The notes under the pieces were generated by a model, which searched no databases, had not been told where the DNA came from, and worked only from the letters and a program-made list of their open reading frames with translations. A stretch of DNA of 64,000 bases from UBA5186 sp040005095 (GTDB lineage Bacteria; Actinomycetota; Thermoleophilia; Gaiellales; Gaiellaceae): contig JBDTZN010000003.1 in NCBI GenBank assembly GCA_040005095.1, positions 1 to 64,000 on the forward strand, in the 5' to 3' direction. The position numbers were made by a program, and so were the translations under genes. Of this stretch, positions 36,495 to 44,669 are shown piece after piece (position 1 is the stretch's first letter; each line of letters opens with the position of its first letter).

Positions 36495-37562
36495 CTAGGC
36501 AAACGTTCTGGCCACAAGATCCGCCGCCGCTGCATGCGGATCGAGCGCGAGTTGGAGGTCGCCCTCGCACGACTCGGGGTCCAGCGCGTCGAGCAGCGGC
36601 TCGCCGGCGAGGAAACCGCGGAGCTCTTCCCACAGCTCGGGCACGTCGACGGCGCGGTCGCCGTCGGGATGGATCAGCTCGGCACGGGGCCCGAACCGCG
36701 ATGCGGCCCAGCGATTCTGCGCGTAGTCGCCGCGCTGAGCGGGATCGACGGCGGCCGGCTCCTGGTCGAGCGCCCAGCGGCAGAGCTCGCGGATCAGGGC
36801 AACGAACGCGGTGGAGTGCGCGAGCGAGGTCGGCTGGTCGGGCATCCTGATCTCCAGCGTCCCGAGCTTGGGATGTGGGCGGACGTCCCACCAGATCCGC
36901 GTGTAGTCGGCGGTCACGCCGATCCGCATCAGCCGCTCGACCCAACTCTCCCACCCGGCGTAGGTGCCGAAGGGCGGGGGCCCTCCTGAGCGCGGCAGCT
37001 CCGCGAGGAGGAGGGCGCGGTTCGAGGCCATCCCCGTTGCACGCCCGACGAGGTACGGCGAGTTCGCGGAGAGCGCGAGCACGAGCGGCAGCCACGGGAG
37101 GATCGCCTCGAGCGCGGCGTAGCACTCGTCGGGGCCAGGCATCGCGACGTGGACGTGGAGGCCCTGCACCCCCTGGCGACGCGCAGACACGCCCGCGTAG
37201 TCGGCGAAGTCGGTGTAGCGCGGCTCCTGCACCACCGGCTGCTCCTCGGGGTCGGCGAATGGATGCGAGCCGGCGGCGGCGACCGTGAGCCCGTTCGCGG
37301 CGGCTGCGTCACGGGCTGCCAGCCTTAGCCCTCCGAGCGCGGCACCCGCCTCCGTGGCATCGGCGCACGGCTCGGTCGCGAGCTCGCAGACCGATGCGAA
37401 GAGCTCGGTCTTGACGACGCCGGGCAGGCCGCTCCCATCGAGCGAGCCGATCAGCTTGTCGACCTCGCCGACCTGCGCAAACGTGGTCGCGTCGAGGATC
37501 ATCAGCTCCTCCTCGGCGCCGACCGACAGCGTCGGCCACGTGCCCCAACCGGCTTGGATCAT
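36495..37562 (-). CDS. GCS2-type glutamate-cysteine ligase/carboxylate-amine ligase
   Basis: A 355-residue member of the GCS2 family (YbdK/EgtA type). It opens with TLSVGAEEELMILD, which holds the family Glu residues, has VQGLHVHVAMPGPDECYAAL in the centre and LGTLEIRMPDQPTS near residue 250. The family joins glutamate or another acid to an amine such as cysteine. The ATG at 37562 overlaps the upstream stop by ATGA. Its place between two zinc anti-sigma systems suggests a thiol role, which is inference. Confidence 0.88.
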   Translation of the reverse strand: MIQAGWGTWPTLSVGAEEELMILDATTFAQVGEVDKLIGSLDGSGLPGVVKTELFASVCELATEPCADATEAGAALGGLRLAARDAAAANGLTVAAAGSHPFADPEEQPVVQEPRYTDFADYAGVSARRQGVQGLHVHVAMPGPDECYAALEAILPWLPLVLALSANSPYLVGRATGMASNRALLLAELPRSGGPPPFGTYAGWESWVERLMRIGVTADYTRIWWDVRPHPKLGTLEIRMPDQPTSLAHSTAFVALIRELCRWALDQEPAAVDPAQRGDYAQNRWAASRFGPRAELIHPDGDRAVDVPELWEELRGFLAGEPLLDALDPESCEGDLQLALDPHAAAADLVARTFA

Positions 37563-37921
37563 CGGGCGCGGATCCCGTGCACCGGCCGTCCGGCTGCCTC
37601 CCACGCGTAGTAGGACGCGCTCGGGCCGTACGAGGACTGGTAGTCGGTCACGCGAGGATTGCGGCCGACCTCCTTCGCACGCTGGGCGTGGCGAAGCAGG
37701 TTCGGGTCGTCGCGCTCCTCCCAGACGAGGACAAGGTGGGCGGCGGTCATGAAGTCCGCGACGAAGGTGCAGGCCGCGGCCGGACACGGGAACGGATCGG
37801 TCGACACGCAAAACCAGCCGGAGTGGTCCGCGTCGGCGTCGTCGGTCCAGAGCTCCTCCTCCTCGACGAGCCCCTCATCTTCGAGCAGGAGGCGTCCCCG
37901 CTGCGGCAGCTCGGGTTCCAT
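37559..37921 (-). CDS. Hypothetical protein, Cys/His-containing
   Basis: A 120-residue protein I do not recognise. It has an acidic N-terminal third, then a WFCVSTDPFPCPAAACTF segment with three cysteines that could bind a metal, followed by HLVLVWEERDDPNLLRHA. It overlaps the GCS2 ligase by ATGA, so the two are cotranslated and may be linked in function. The ATG has TAGAGT 6 nt upstream, partly formed by the stop of the anti-sigma gene. Confidence 0.6.
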   Translation of the reverse strand: MEPELPQRGRLLLEDEGLVEEEELWTDDADADHSGWFCVSTDPFPCPAAACTFVADFMTAAHLVLVWEERDDPNLLRHAQRAKEVGRNPRVTDYQSSYGPSASYYAWEAAGRPVHGIRAR

Positions 37922-37927
37922 CCTGGA

Positions 37928-37933
37928 ACTCTA
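37928..37933 (-). promoter_or_regulatory. -10-like TAGAGT for the 37559-37921 gene
   Basis: TAGAGT ends 6 nt before the ATG at 37921; its first three bases are the TAG stop of the upstream anti-sigma gene. Confidence 0.35.
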
Positions 37934-38182
37934 GGGGCGCGGTGTGAAGCTACGGAATGCTTCGACCAAGCCGTGCCGCGTCTCGGCGGGGAGCGAAGCC
38001 GCGTCGAGCCGGCCGACCAGGCGCATCGTCGTGCGGATCTGGTCGAGGTAGGCGTCGCATTTCGTGCAGCCGGCGAGGTGCTGTTCGACGCGCGCGTGCT
38101 CCTCCGCCTCGAGGGCGCCCTCGAGATAGTCGGTGACGAGCTCGACGATCTCCTGGCAGCTGAGTGCTTCGACGGTGCTCAC
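37931..38182 (-). CDS. Zinc-finger anti-sigma factor
   Basis: An 83-residue protein with the ZAS motif HLAGCTKC (about 35-42) and an upstream Cys (LSCQEI). It overlaps the end of the ECF sigma gene by GTGA and is therefore its likely partner. No transmembrane helix is present, so it is a soluble anti-sigma factor like RsrA, though more distant from RsrA than the protein at 34758-34991. Confidence 0.85.
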   Translation of the reverse strand: MSTVEALSCQEIVELVTDYLEGALEAEEHARVEQHLAGCTKCDAYLDQIRTTMRLVGRLDAASLPAETRHGLVEAFRSFTPRP

Positions 38183-38820
38183 GGTTCCTCCACGTACTCC
38201 TCGATCGCCTTGCGCACCTTGGCGCGCGCCCGGTGCAGGAGCACTCGTTGATTGGACTCGGAGACCTCGAGGGCGTTACGGACCTCCTCCGCGCTCCAGC
38301 CCTCGACGTCACGCAGGGTGATCACAGCGCGCTGGCTCGGTGGGAGCTCGTCGATGGCGCGCTCGATAACGAGGCGGGTCTCGTCGCCGAGCAGCCGTTC
38401 CTCCGGCAGCGTGTCCCATCGGGTCGGCGGCGAGGCCCAGTGACCAGGCCAGCGCGCGTGAGCCGCATCGAGGAAGCGGTCGGGGTCGACCGCGGGCTCC
38501 GGCACGCGGGCGGGATCACGCAGCGCCGAGAAGGGAATCGTGCGGCCCTCGCGCTGGGCGCGCGTCTTGGCCGTGTTCGTGAGGATGCGGAAGACCCAGG
38601 TGCGCAGCATCGAGCGACCCTCGAACTGGGGCAGGCCGCGCACGACGGCTAGCCAGGTCTCCTGCACGACTTCCTCCGCCACGGCGCGAGAGGAGACGTA
38701 GATCTGGGCGACGCGGAGCATCGACCCGGACCACTCGTCGACGATACGAGCGAAGGTCGCCTCGTCCCCTGCGCGCACCGCGGCGACGAGTTGCGCGTCG
38801 TCGGCGGCGACCTCGACCAC
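38179..38820 (-). CDS. ECF RNA polymerase sigma factor
   Basis: A 213-residue ECF sigma factor. Region 2 contains VAEEVVQETWLAVVRGLPQF and LRTWVFRILTNTAKTRAQRE; region 4 contains LPPSQRAVITLRDVEGWSAEEV and SESNQRVLLHRARAKVRKAIE. A longer linker between the regions (about 95-140) sets it apart from the SigR-like protein nearby. It pairs with the zinc anti-sigma gene downstream. The GTG start has TAGATT 6 nt upstream; I found no clear ECF-type promoter before it. Confidence 0.93.
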   Translation of the reverse strand: MVEVAADDAQLVAAVRAGDEATFARIVDEWSGSMLRVAQIYVSSRAVAEEVVQETWLAVVRGLPQFEGRSMLRTWVFRILTNTAKTRAQREGRTIPFSALRDPARVPEPAVDPDRFLDAAHARWPGHWASPPTRWDTLPEERLLGDETRLVIERAIDELPPSQRAVITLRDVEGWSAEEVRNALEVSESNQRVLLHRARAKVRKAIEEYVEEP

Positions 38821-38826
38821 GCCCGG

Positions 38827-38832
38827 AATCTA
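38827..38832 (-). promoter_or_regulatory. -10-like TAGATT for the ECF sigma gene
   Basis: TAGATT ends 6 nt before the GTG at 38820 without a ribosome site. Confidence 0.35.
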
Positions 38833-38874
38833 CCGGGGACGTAACGAACCGGGGCACCGCGGCGTCAAAGCCGC

Positions 38875-40242
38875 ATGAGCAACGACCATTTCGATCTGAT
38901 CGCGATCGGGGGCGGCTCTGCTGCCCGCGACGGCGCACGCAAGGCGAAGGACGAGTTCGGCGCACGCGTGGCGCTGATCGAGAGCACTCGGTGGGGCGGC
39001 GACTGCCCGAACGTCGCTTGCCGCCCGACGAAGGCCTACCTCGTCGCCGCCGATCTCCTTCACGACATACAGACGCTGGCCGAGAAGGCTGGGATCGAGG
39101 TAGGCCCGGCCCGCGCCGACCTCGCCAAGGTGAAGGCGCGCAAGGACGCGCTCCGATCGACGCAACAGCAGTGGGTCGAGCGTTTGCAGGCCCAGGGCTT
39201 CGCGACCTACGACGGGGTCGCGAGCTTCGTGGACGCGCACACGCTACGCGTCGGCAAGAATGAGCTCACCTCCGAGCGGATCCTGATCGCTACGGGCTCT
39301 GAGACCGCGGTTCCACCGATCGAGGGACTCGCGGAGGTCGGCTTCGTCGACCATGTGACCGCGCTTGACCTCGAGGAAGCCCCCGAATCGCTGCTCGTGC
39401 TGGGGGGCGGTCCGGTCGGGCTCGAGTTCGCGCAGATCTTCGCGCGGTTCGGCTCGCGCGTCACGCTGGTTCAGACCGCAGAGCGGATCTCGCCGCGCTC
39501 GGACGCGGAGGCGGCGGCTGAGGTGGCGCGGGCACTCGAGGAGGACGGGATCGAGATCCTGACGTCGACGACCGCGACCCGGTTCGCTCGTGACGGAGAC
39601 GAAATCGTGGCGACGCTCGATCCAGCCGGCCAGCGTCGGGTTGCGCTCGTGCTCGTCGCGACGGGGCGCAAGCCGGACCTCGACCAGCTCGAACTCGATC
39701 GCGCGGGTGTCGCCTACGAGCGGCGCGGCATCGTCGTGGACAAGCATTTGCGGACGAGCGCCCCCGGGATCTGGGCGGCCGGCGACGTGGCGACGCGGTA
39801 CCAGTTCACCCCGATCGCCCAGTACGAGGCTCGCCTCGCGGTGCTCGACATGTTCACCGACGATGCGCCGGCCACCGACTACGCCGCGCTGCCGACCGCG
39901 ATCTTCACCGACCCGGAGCTCGCAAGCGTCGGGCTGACCGAGGAGGCCGCGCGCGAGCAAGGTCTCGAGTTCGGGACGGCGACGCATCCGCTCGCGAGCG
40001 TGACCCGCGCTCAGTACTACGACGCCAAGCACGGCCTCTACAAGCTCGTCTTCGACTCGGGAAGCGGGAAGGTGCTCGGGATCCACGTTGTCTGCCGCGG
40101 TGCGAGCGACGTGGTACAGGGCCTCGCGCCGGCTTTGCGGCTGGGGGTGACCGTCGACGATCTCGCCCGCGCGCATCACACGTATCCAAGCTTCGGCGAG
40201 GGCGTGAAGGCGGCCGCAGAGCGCGCGCTCGCGTCGATGTAG
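38875..40242 (+). CDS. FAD-dependent pyridine nucleotide-disulfide oxidoreductase
   Basis: A 455-residue flavoenzyme of the mercuric reductase/dihydrolipoamide dehydrogenase group. The FAD motif is LIAIGGGSAARDGA, the redox pair is in GGDCPNVACRPTK (C-x4-C), the NAD(P) motif is LLVLGGGPVGLEFAQIFARFG and the second FAD block is GIWAAGDV. The C-terminal HHTYPSFGE holds the His-Glu pair of the active site. Lacking the extra vicinal cysteines of MerA, it may reduce mycothiol, quinones or an unknown disulfide. Confidence 0.9.
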   Translation: MSNDHFDLIAIGGGSAARDGARKAKDEFGARVALIESTRWGGDCPNVACRPTKAYLVAADLLHDIQTLAEKAGIEVGPARADLAKVKARKDALRSTQQQWVERLQAQGFATYDGVASFVDAHTLRVGKNELTSERILIATGSETAVPPIEGLAEVGFVDHVTALDLEEAPESLLVLGGGPVGLEFAQIFARFGSRVTLVQTAERISPRSDAEAAAEVARALEEDGIEILTSTTATRFARDGDEIVATLDPAGQRRVALVLVATGRKPDLDQLELDRAGVAYERRGIVVDKHLRTSAPGIWAAGDVATRYQFTPIAQYEARLAVLDMFTDDAPATDYAALPTAIFTDPELASVGLTEEAAREQGLEFGTATHPLASVTRAQYYDAKHGLYKLVFDSGSGKVLGIHVVCRGASDVVQGLAPALRLGVTVDDLARAHHTYPSFGEGVKAAAERALASM

Positions 40243-40245
40243 GAT
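40240..40245 (+). promoter_or_regulatory. -10-like TAGGAT for the M24 peptidase gene
   Basis: TAGGAT ends 7 nt before the GTG at 40253; its TAG is the stop codon of the upstream oxidoreductase. Confidence 0.4.
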
Positions 40246-40252
40246 CCGCGAT

Positions 40253-41395
40253 GTGCCCGACGTCCTGATCTTCGGCGACACCGACCGCTCCCCCGAGCTG
40301 CGTCACGAGGTGCCGCTGCTGATCGGCGACCCGTTCTTCTACGCGGAGCGCGACGGGAAGCAGACGATCGTGATCGGCGCGATGGAGTGGCCGCGGATCC
40401 GCGAGGTCGCTCCACAGATCGAGCTGCTGCCCCCAGAAGAGTTCGGCTCGGACGAGCTGGTCGCCGGTGGGATCGGCAGCCTCGACGAGTTGCAGATCGA
40501 AATTGCGCTGCGCGCTTGCCGGAAGCTCGGGATCGAGCGCGCGACCGTCCCGCACATGTTCCCGCTCGAGCTCGCGGACGTCCTGCGCGCCGGCGGCGTC
40601 GAGCTCAACCCCGATCGCGACTTCTTCGAGCAGCGCCGGCGCGTCAAGAACGAGTCCGAGCTCGCCGGGATCAGGCGCGCCCAGCAGGCGGCGAACGCCG
40701 GGATGGGCGCGGCGGCGGCGCTGTTGCGCTCGGCGAAGTCGAACGGCGGCGTGCTCGAGGTGGACGGCAAGCCCCTGACCGTCGAGCGGGTCAAGCGGGT
40801 GATCGGCGATGCGTTCGCCGACCACGACTGTGCCGCCGACGAGTTCATCGTCTCGCATGGTCCGCAGTCGGCAATCGGTCACCACATGGGCGAGGGCGTT
40901 ATCCAGGCCAACGAGCCGATCGTGATCGACATCTGGCCGCAGGATCGCGAGTCCTCCTGCTTCGCCGACATGACGCGGACGTTCGTCGTCGGCGAGCCCT
41001 CGGACGAGGTGCGCGAGTGGCACCGCCTCTGTAAGGAGGCGCTCGACCGCTCCCACGCGCAGGTGCGCGCCGGCGCGAGCGGCCAGGCGATCAACAAGTC
41101 GGTCTGCGAGATCTTCCAGGCAGCGGGGTACAAGACCGCGCTGACGAAGGAGCCGGGAGAAGTGTTGCAGGACGGGTTTTTCCACGGCCTCGGTCATGGA
41201 GTCGGGCTCGAAGTGCACGAAGCCCCGATGCTGAGCCGACTCGGGACACCGCCGCTCGTTGCAGGCGATGTCGTCACGCTCGAGCCGGGCTTGTACCGCC
41301 GGGGCTACGGCGGGCTGCGCCTCGAGGACCTCGTCGTCGTCACCGAGGACGGGGGAGAGAACCTCACCGACTTCCCGTACGACCTGCAGCCGTAG
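40253..41395 (+). CDS. M24-family aminopeptidase (Xaa-Pro type)
   Basis: A 380-residue M24 metallopeptidase. After an N-terminal domain (about 1-130) the catalytic pita-bread domain has the five metal ligands in order: Asp in IVIDIWPQD, Asp in FADMTRTF, His in HGLGHGVGLEVHE, Glu in TLEPGLY and Glu in RLEDLVVV. It removes N-terminal residues, usually next to proline. Its GTG lies 10 nt after the previous stop, with TAGGAT 7 nt upstream. Confidence 0.92.
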   Translation: MPDVLIFGDTDRSPELRHEVPLLIGDPFFYAERDGKQTIVIGAMEWPRIREVAPQIELLPPEEFGSDELVAGGIGSLDELQIEIALRACRKLGIERATVPHMFPLELADVLRAGGVELNPDRDFFEQRRRVKNESELAGIRRAQQAANAGMGAAAALLRSAKSNGGVLEVDGKPLTVERVKRVIGDAFADHDCAADEFIVSHGPQSAIGHHMGEGVIQANEPIVIDIWPQDRESSCFADMTRTFVVGEPSDEVREWHRLCKEALDRSHAQVRAGASGQAINKSVCEIFQAAGYKTALTKEPGEVLQDGFFHGLGHGVGLEVHEAPMLSRLGTPPLVAGDVVTLEPGLYRRGYGGLRLEDLVVVTEDGGENLTDFPYDLQP

Positions 41396-41398
41396 CGT

Positions 41399-41417
41399 CC
41401 GCCGCATACCGCGGCGG
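41399..41417 (+). terminator. Short GC hairpin behind the M24 gene
   Basis: A 7-bp stem CCGCCGC-ATACC-GCGGCGG lies directly after the stop codon at 41395, with no T run. Confidence 0.4.
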
Positions 41418-41496
41418 GAGGAGCTAGAGTCCCTGAGCATTTTTCCGGCCCGGACGCCTGCCCCACATTGGGACAGACCTTCTCTAGGAGGTTGAT

Positions 41497-42171
41497 ATGG
41501 CGGTAGTGGAGGAACGGCCCGCGCTTTCCGTGGCGGACCCGGCCCCGTTGGGACTCGCAGCCTTCGCGCTGACGACGTTCCTACTCAGCGGTCACAACGC
41601 GACGTTCATTCCCGACCTGATCTGGATCGGGCCCGCGCTGTTCTACGGCGGTCTTGTCCAGCTGTTCGCGGGAATGTGGGAGTTCCGCAACCGAAACGTA
41701 TTCGGCGCCACCGCGTTCTCGACCTACGGCGGCTTCTGGCTCGGGCTCGGAATCTTCGTCACCCTGCTCGTGCTGTCGAAGTCGTTCGCCGGGGCGCTCT
41801 CGGCCAACAAAGCGGACATCCCGAACGCACTGGCCTGGTTCCTGTTCGCGTTCGCGGTCTTCAATCTCTACATGCTGCTCTGGAGCCTCCGGGTGAGTAT
41901 CGGCGTCTTTCTGGTCTTTCTGACGCTGCAGATCACCGAGATCCTGCTCGTGATCGGCTTCTTCTCCGAGGCGCACGGGCACGCGAACAACGGATGGATT
42001 CACGCCGGCGGTTGGATGGGTGTCCTCACGGCGGCGGTCGCCTGGTACACATCGGCGGCCCTCGTCTCCGGAGGGATGAACGACGGCAAGCCGATCCTTC
42101 CTGTCGGTCGTCCCCTCTGGACCGGCACGAAGCTCGGCATGGAACGACCGGCCGCGGCGAGGGTGAGGTAG
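41497..42171 (+). CDS. satP: GPR1/FUN34/YaaH-family acetate transporter (SatP-like)
   Basis: A 224-residue membrane protein with six helices. The family signature ADPAPLGLAAFALTTFLLS opens it, and FSTYGGFWLGLGI and IPNALAWFLFAFAVFNLYML follow. These proteins take up acetate or succinate. The acetyl-CoA synthetase gene begins 5 nt after the stop, which supports an acetate role. An ideal AGGAGG ribosome site lies six bases before the ATG. Confidence 0.92.
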   Translation: MAVVEERPALSVADPAPLGLAAFALTTFLLSGHNATFIPDLIWIGPALFYGGLVQLFAGMWEFRNRNVFGATAFSTYGGFWLGLGIFVTLLVLSKSFAGALSANKADIPNALAWFLFAFAVFNLYMLLWSLRVSIGVFLVFLTLQITEILLVIGFFSEAHGHANNGWIHAGGWMGVLTAAVAWYTSAALVSGGMNDGKPILPVGRPLWTGTKLGMERPAAARVR

Positions 42172-42175
42172 CCGG

Positions 42176-44140
42176 ATGGCGCAGTCGACGCAGCAGACGA
42201 TCGAGACCATCCTCCTCGAAGAGCGCCGTTACCCGCCTCCGGAGGACTTTGCGCGGCAGGCCAACGCGCAACCTGACATCTACGAGCGTGACTTCGACGA
42301 GCTCTGGGAGACCGAGGGACGCGAGCGTGTCAGCTGGTTCGAGCCGTTCACGAAGCTTTACGAGTGGGAGCCGCCGTACGCGAAGTGGTACCTGGGCGGA
42401 AAGCTCAACGTGTGCTTCAACTGCGTCGACCGGCACGTCGCGTCAGGCAAAGGCGACAAAGTCGCCTACTACTGGGAGGGCGAGCCTGAGGACGAGCGGC
42501 GAGAGATCTCCTTCGCCGAGCTGCAATCCGACGTCGTCCGCTTCGCGAACGCGCTGAAAAAGCTCGGCGTGAAGAAGGGGACGCCCGTCGGGATCTACAT
42601 GGGCATGGTTCCCGAGCTCCCTGTGGCGATGCTCGCGTGCGCCCGACTCGGGGCGCCGCACACCGTTGTTTTCGGCGGTTTTTCGGCCGACTCGCTCTCC
42701 GGCCGGCTGAACGACATGGGCTGCGAGCTCCTGATCACACAGGACGAGGGCTGGCGCGCGGGCAAGCGCGTGCCGCTGAAGGACAACGCAGACGCGGCGC
42801 TCGACCTGGCGCCGGGTGTGAAGACATCGGTGGTCTTCCGCCGGACCGGCGGCGAGGTTGCCTTCCAGGAGGGCCGCGACCGCTGGTGGCACGACGTCGT
42901 CGACGGTGAGCCCGACGACGCCGAATCGTGCCCATGCGAGCCGATGGACGCGGAGGACCTGCTCTACCTCCTCTACACATCGGGCACCACCGCCGCGCCG
43001 AAGGGGATCATCCACACGACCGCCGGCTACCTCGTCGGCGTCGCGACGACCCACCATTACATCTTCGACGTCAAGCCAGACTCGGTCTACTGGTGCGCGG
43101 CCGACATCGGCTGGGTGACCGGACACAGTTACATCGTCTACGGCCCGCTGTGCAACGGTACGACCGGCATTATCTACGAGGGCGTCCCCAACTTCCCGGA
43201 CAAGAATCGCTGGTGGCAGATCGTCGAGCGGTACAAGCCCGACATCCTCTACACCGCGCCGACGGCGATCCGGACGCACATGAAATGGGGGCCGGAGTAC
43301 GCCGAGAGCCATGACCTCTCCTCGCTGCGACTGCTCGGGACGGTGGGCGAGCCGATCAATCCTGAGGCCTGGATGTGGTACCGCGAGCACGTCGGCGGCG
43401 ACCGCGCGCCGATCGTCGACACTTGGTGGCAGACCGAGACCGGGATGATCCTGATCACGCCGCTGCCTGGGGTGACGACGACCAAGCCAGGCTCGGCGAC
43501 GAAGCCGTTCCCGGGCGTGGACGCGGCCGTCTACAGCGAAAGCGGCGAGGAGGTCGGCCCGGGCGGCGGCGGCTACCTCGTGCTCAAGCGGCCTTGGCCG
43601 GCGATGCTGCGCGGTATCCACAACGACGACGCGCGATACCGCGAGACCTACTGGTCAAAGTACGAGGACATCTACTTCGCGGGCGACGGCGCCCGGATCG
43701 ACTCCGACGGTGATTTCTGGCTGCTCGGCCGCGTCGACGACGTGATGAACATCTCGGGGCACCGGATCTCGACGATCGAGGTCGAGAGCGCGCTCGTCGA
43801 CCACCCCAAGGTCGCCGAGGCGGCGGTCGCCGCGCGGGCAGACGCGACAACGGGCCAGGCGATCGTCGCCTACGTGACGCTGAAGGGCGACGAGCAGGGA
43901 TCCGTCGAGATGCTCGAGGAACTGCGGAACCACGTCGCCAAGGTGATCGGGCCGATCGCGAAGCCGGCGAACATCGTCTTCACGCCGGAGTTGCCCAAGA
44001 CTCGAAGCGGCAAGATCATGCGGCGTCTGCTCCGCGACGTTGCAGAGAACCGGCCGCTCGGCGACACCACCACCCTCGCCGACCCCGCGGTCGTGGAGGA
44101 GATCAAGGAGCGCGCGGTCGGCGAGCCTACCGAGGAGTAG
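42176..44140 (+). CDS. acs: Acetyl-CoA synthetase
   Basis: A 654-residue AMP-forming acetyl-CoA synthetase. Nucleotide motifs are LYTSGTTAAPKGIIHT, DTWWQTETGMILITPLPG and YFAGDGARIDSDGDFWLLGRVDD, and the catalytic, acetylation-regulated Lys is in KTRSGKIMRR near residue 615. The N-terminal YEWEPPYAKWYLGGKLNVCFNCVDRH block is typical. It turns acetate, ATP and CoA into acetyl-CoA. It follows the acetate transporter in one operon. Confidence 0.95.
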   Translation: MAQSTQQTIETILLEERRYPPPEDFARQANAQPDIYERDFDELWETEGRERVSWFEPFTKLYEWEPPYAKWYLGGKLNVCFNCVDRHVASGKGDKVAYYWEGEPEDERREISFAELQSDVVRFANALKKLGVKKGTPVGIYMGMVPELPVAMLACARLGAPHTVVFGGFSADSLSGRLNDMGCELLITQDEGWRAGKRVPLKDNADAALDLAPGVKTSVVFRRTGGEVAFQEGRDRWWHDVVDGEPDDAESCPCEPMDAEDLLYLLYTSGTTAAPKGIIHTTAGYLVGVATTHHYIFDVKPDSVYWCAADIGWVTGHSYIVYGPLCNGTTGIIYEGVPNFPDKNRWWQIVERYKPDILYTAPTAIRTHMKWGPEYAESHDLSSLRLLGTVGEPINPEAWMWYREHVGGDRAPIVDTWWQTETGMILITPLPGVTTTKPGSATKPFPGVDAAVYSESGEEVGPGGGGYLVLKRPWPAMLRGIHNDDARYRETYWSKYEDIYFAGDGARIDSDGDFWLLGRVDDVMNISGHRISTIEVESALVDHPKVAEAAVAARADATTGQAIVAYVTLKGDEQGSVEMLEELRNHVAKVIGPIAKPANIVFTPELPKTRSGKIMRRLLRDVAENRPLGDTTTLADPAVVEEIKERAVGEPTEE

Positions 44141-44628
44141 ACGCCGCGGCGTCGAGCTTGCGCCGGATTCGCTGCGAGCAGGGGATGTCGGGATGGCCGC
44201 CGTCGTTCGGGCTGAAGTCGTTCGGCGAGGACGGAATTGACCTGACGTCGGTCAGGTTCAGGAAGCGGAAGCCGTGCCGCTCGAACAGCGTCGCAACTCG
44301 GCGCTGATAGTCGCGGTAGAGGCCGCGAGTCTCGCTCTCCGATCCGAGGCGCTGCACGAGCGTGGGTGAGAAGGGCGGCGCGAACCCGACGACGTTCCAG
44401 CCGTACGAGCGCGCGGCGCCGAGCGCTTCGCAGGCCAGGCTGAGATCTTCGCGACGCGGCTCGTCCCAACGACGGCTCTTCGAACGGCGTGCGCTTGGCA
44501 AGGTCGAGCTTGTACGCAGCCCACGAGCGCGGGCGGAGCACGGCCCACGAGATCGAGCAGGGAGGATTCTGGGGGAGCGCCTGCGAGAGGAACCGCGAGT
44601 GGTACTGGTCGGCGAGCGGGAAGAGCAC
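44127..44628 (-). pseudogene. Frameshifted remnant of an SGNH-hydrolase-like protein
   Basis: The 529-nt space between acs and the M16 gene holds a broken coding region on the minus strand. One frame reads FPLADQYHSRFLSQALPQ to AKRTPFEE (44628 to about 44480); a second frame continues with LACEALGAARSYGWNVVGF and ends SIPSSPNDF, DGGHPDIPCSQ. Together they look like the C-terminal half of an SGNH-type hydrolase with its late Asp-His element, joined by a frameshift near 44480. The N-terminal part with the Gly-Asp-Ser block is missing. Its 3' end overlaps acs by 14 nt. Confidence 0.5.
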
Positions 44629-44669
44629 GGCCGGCCGAGTCCAAGCCGGGGCCGGGACGGTTCCTCGTA

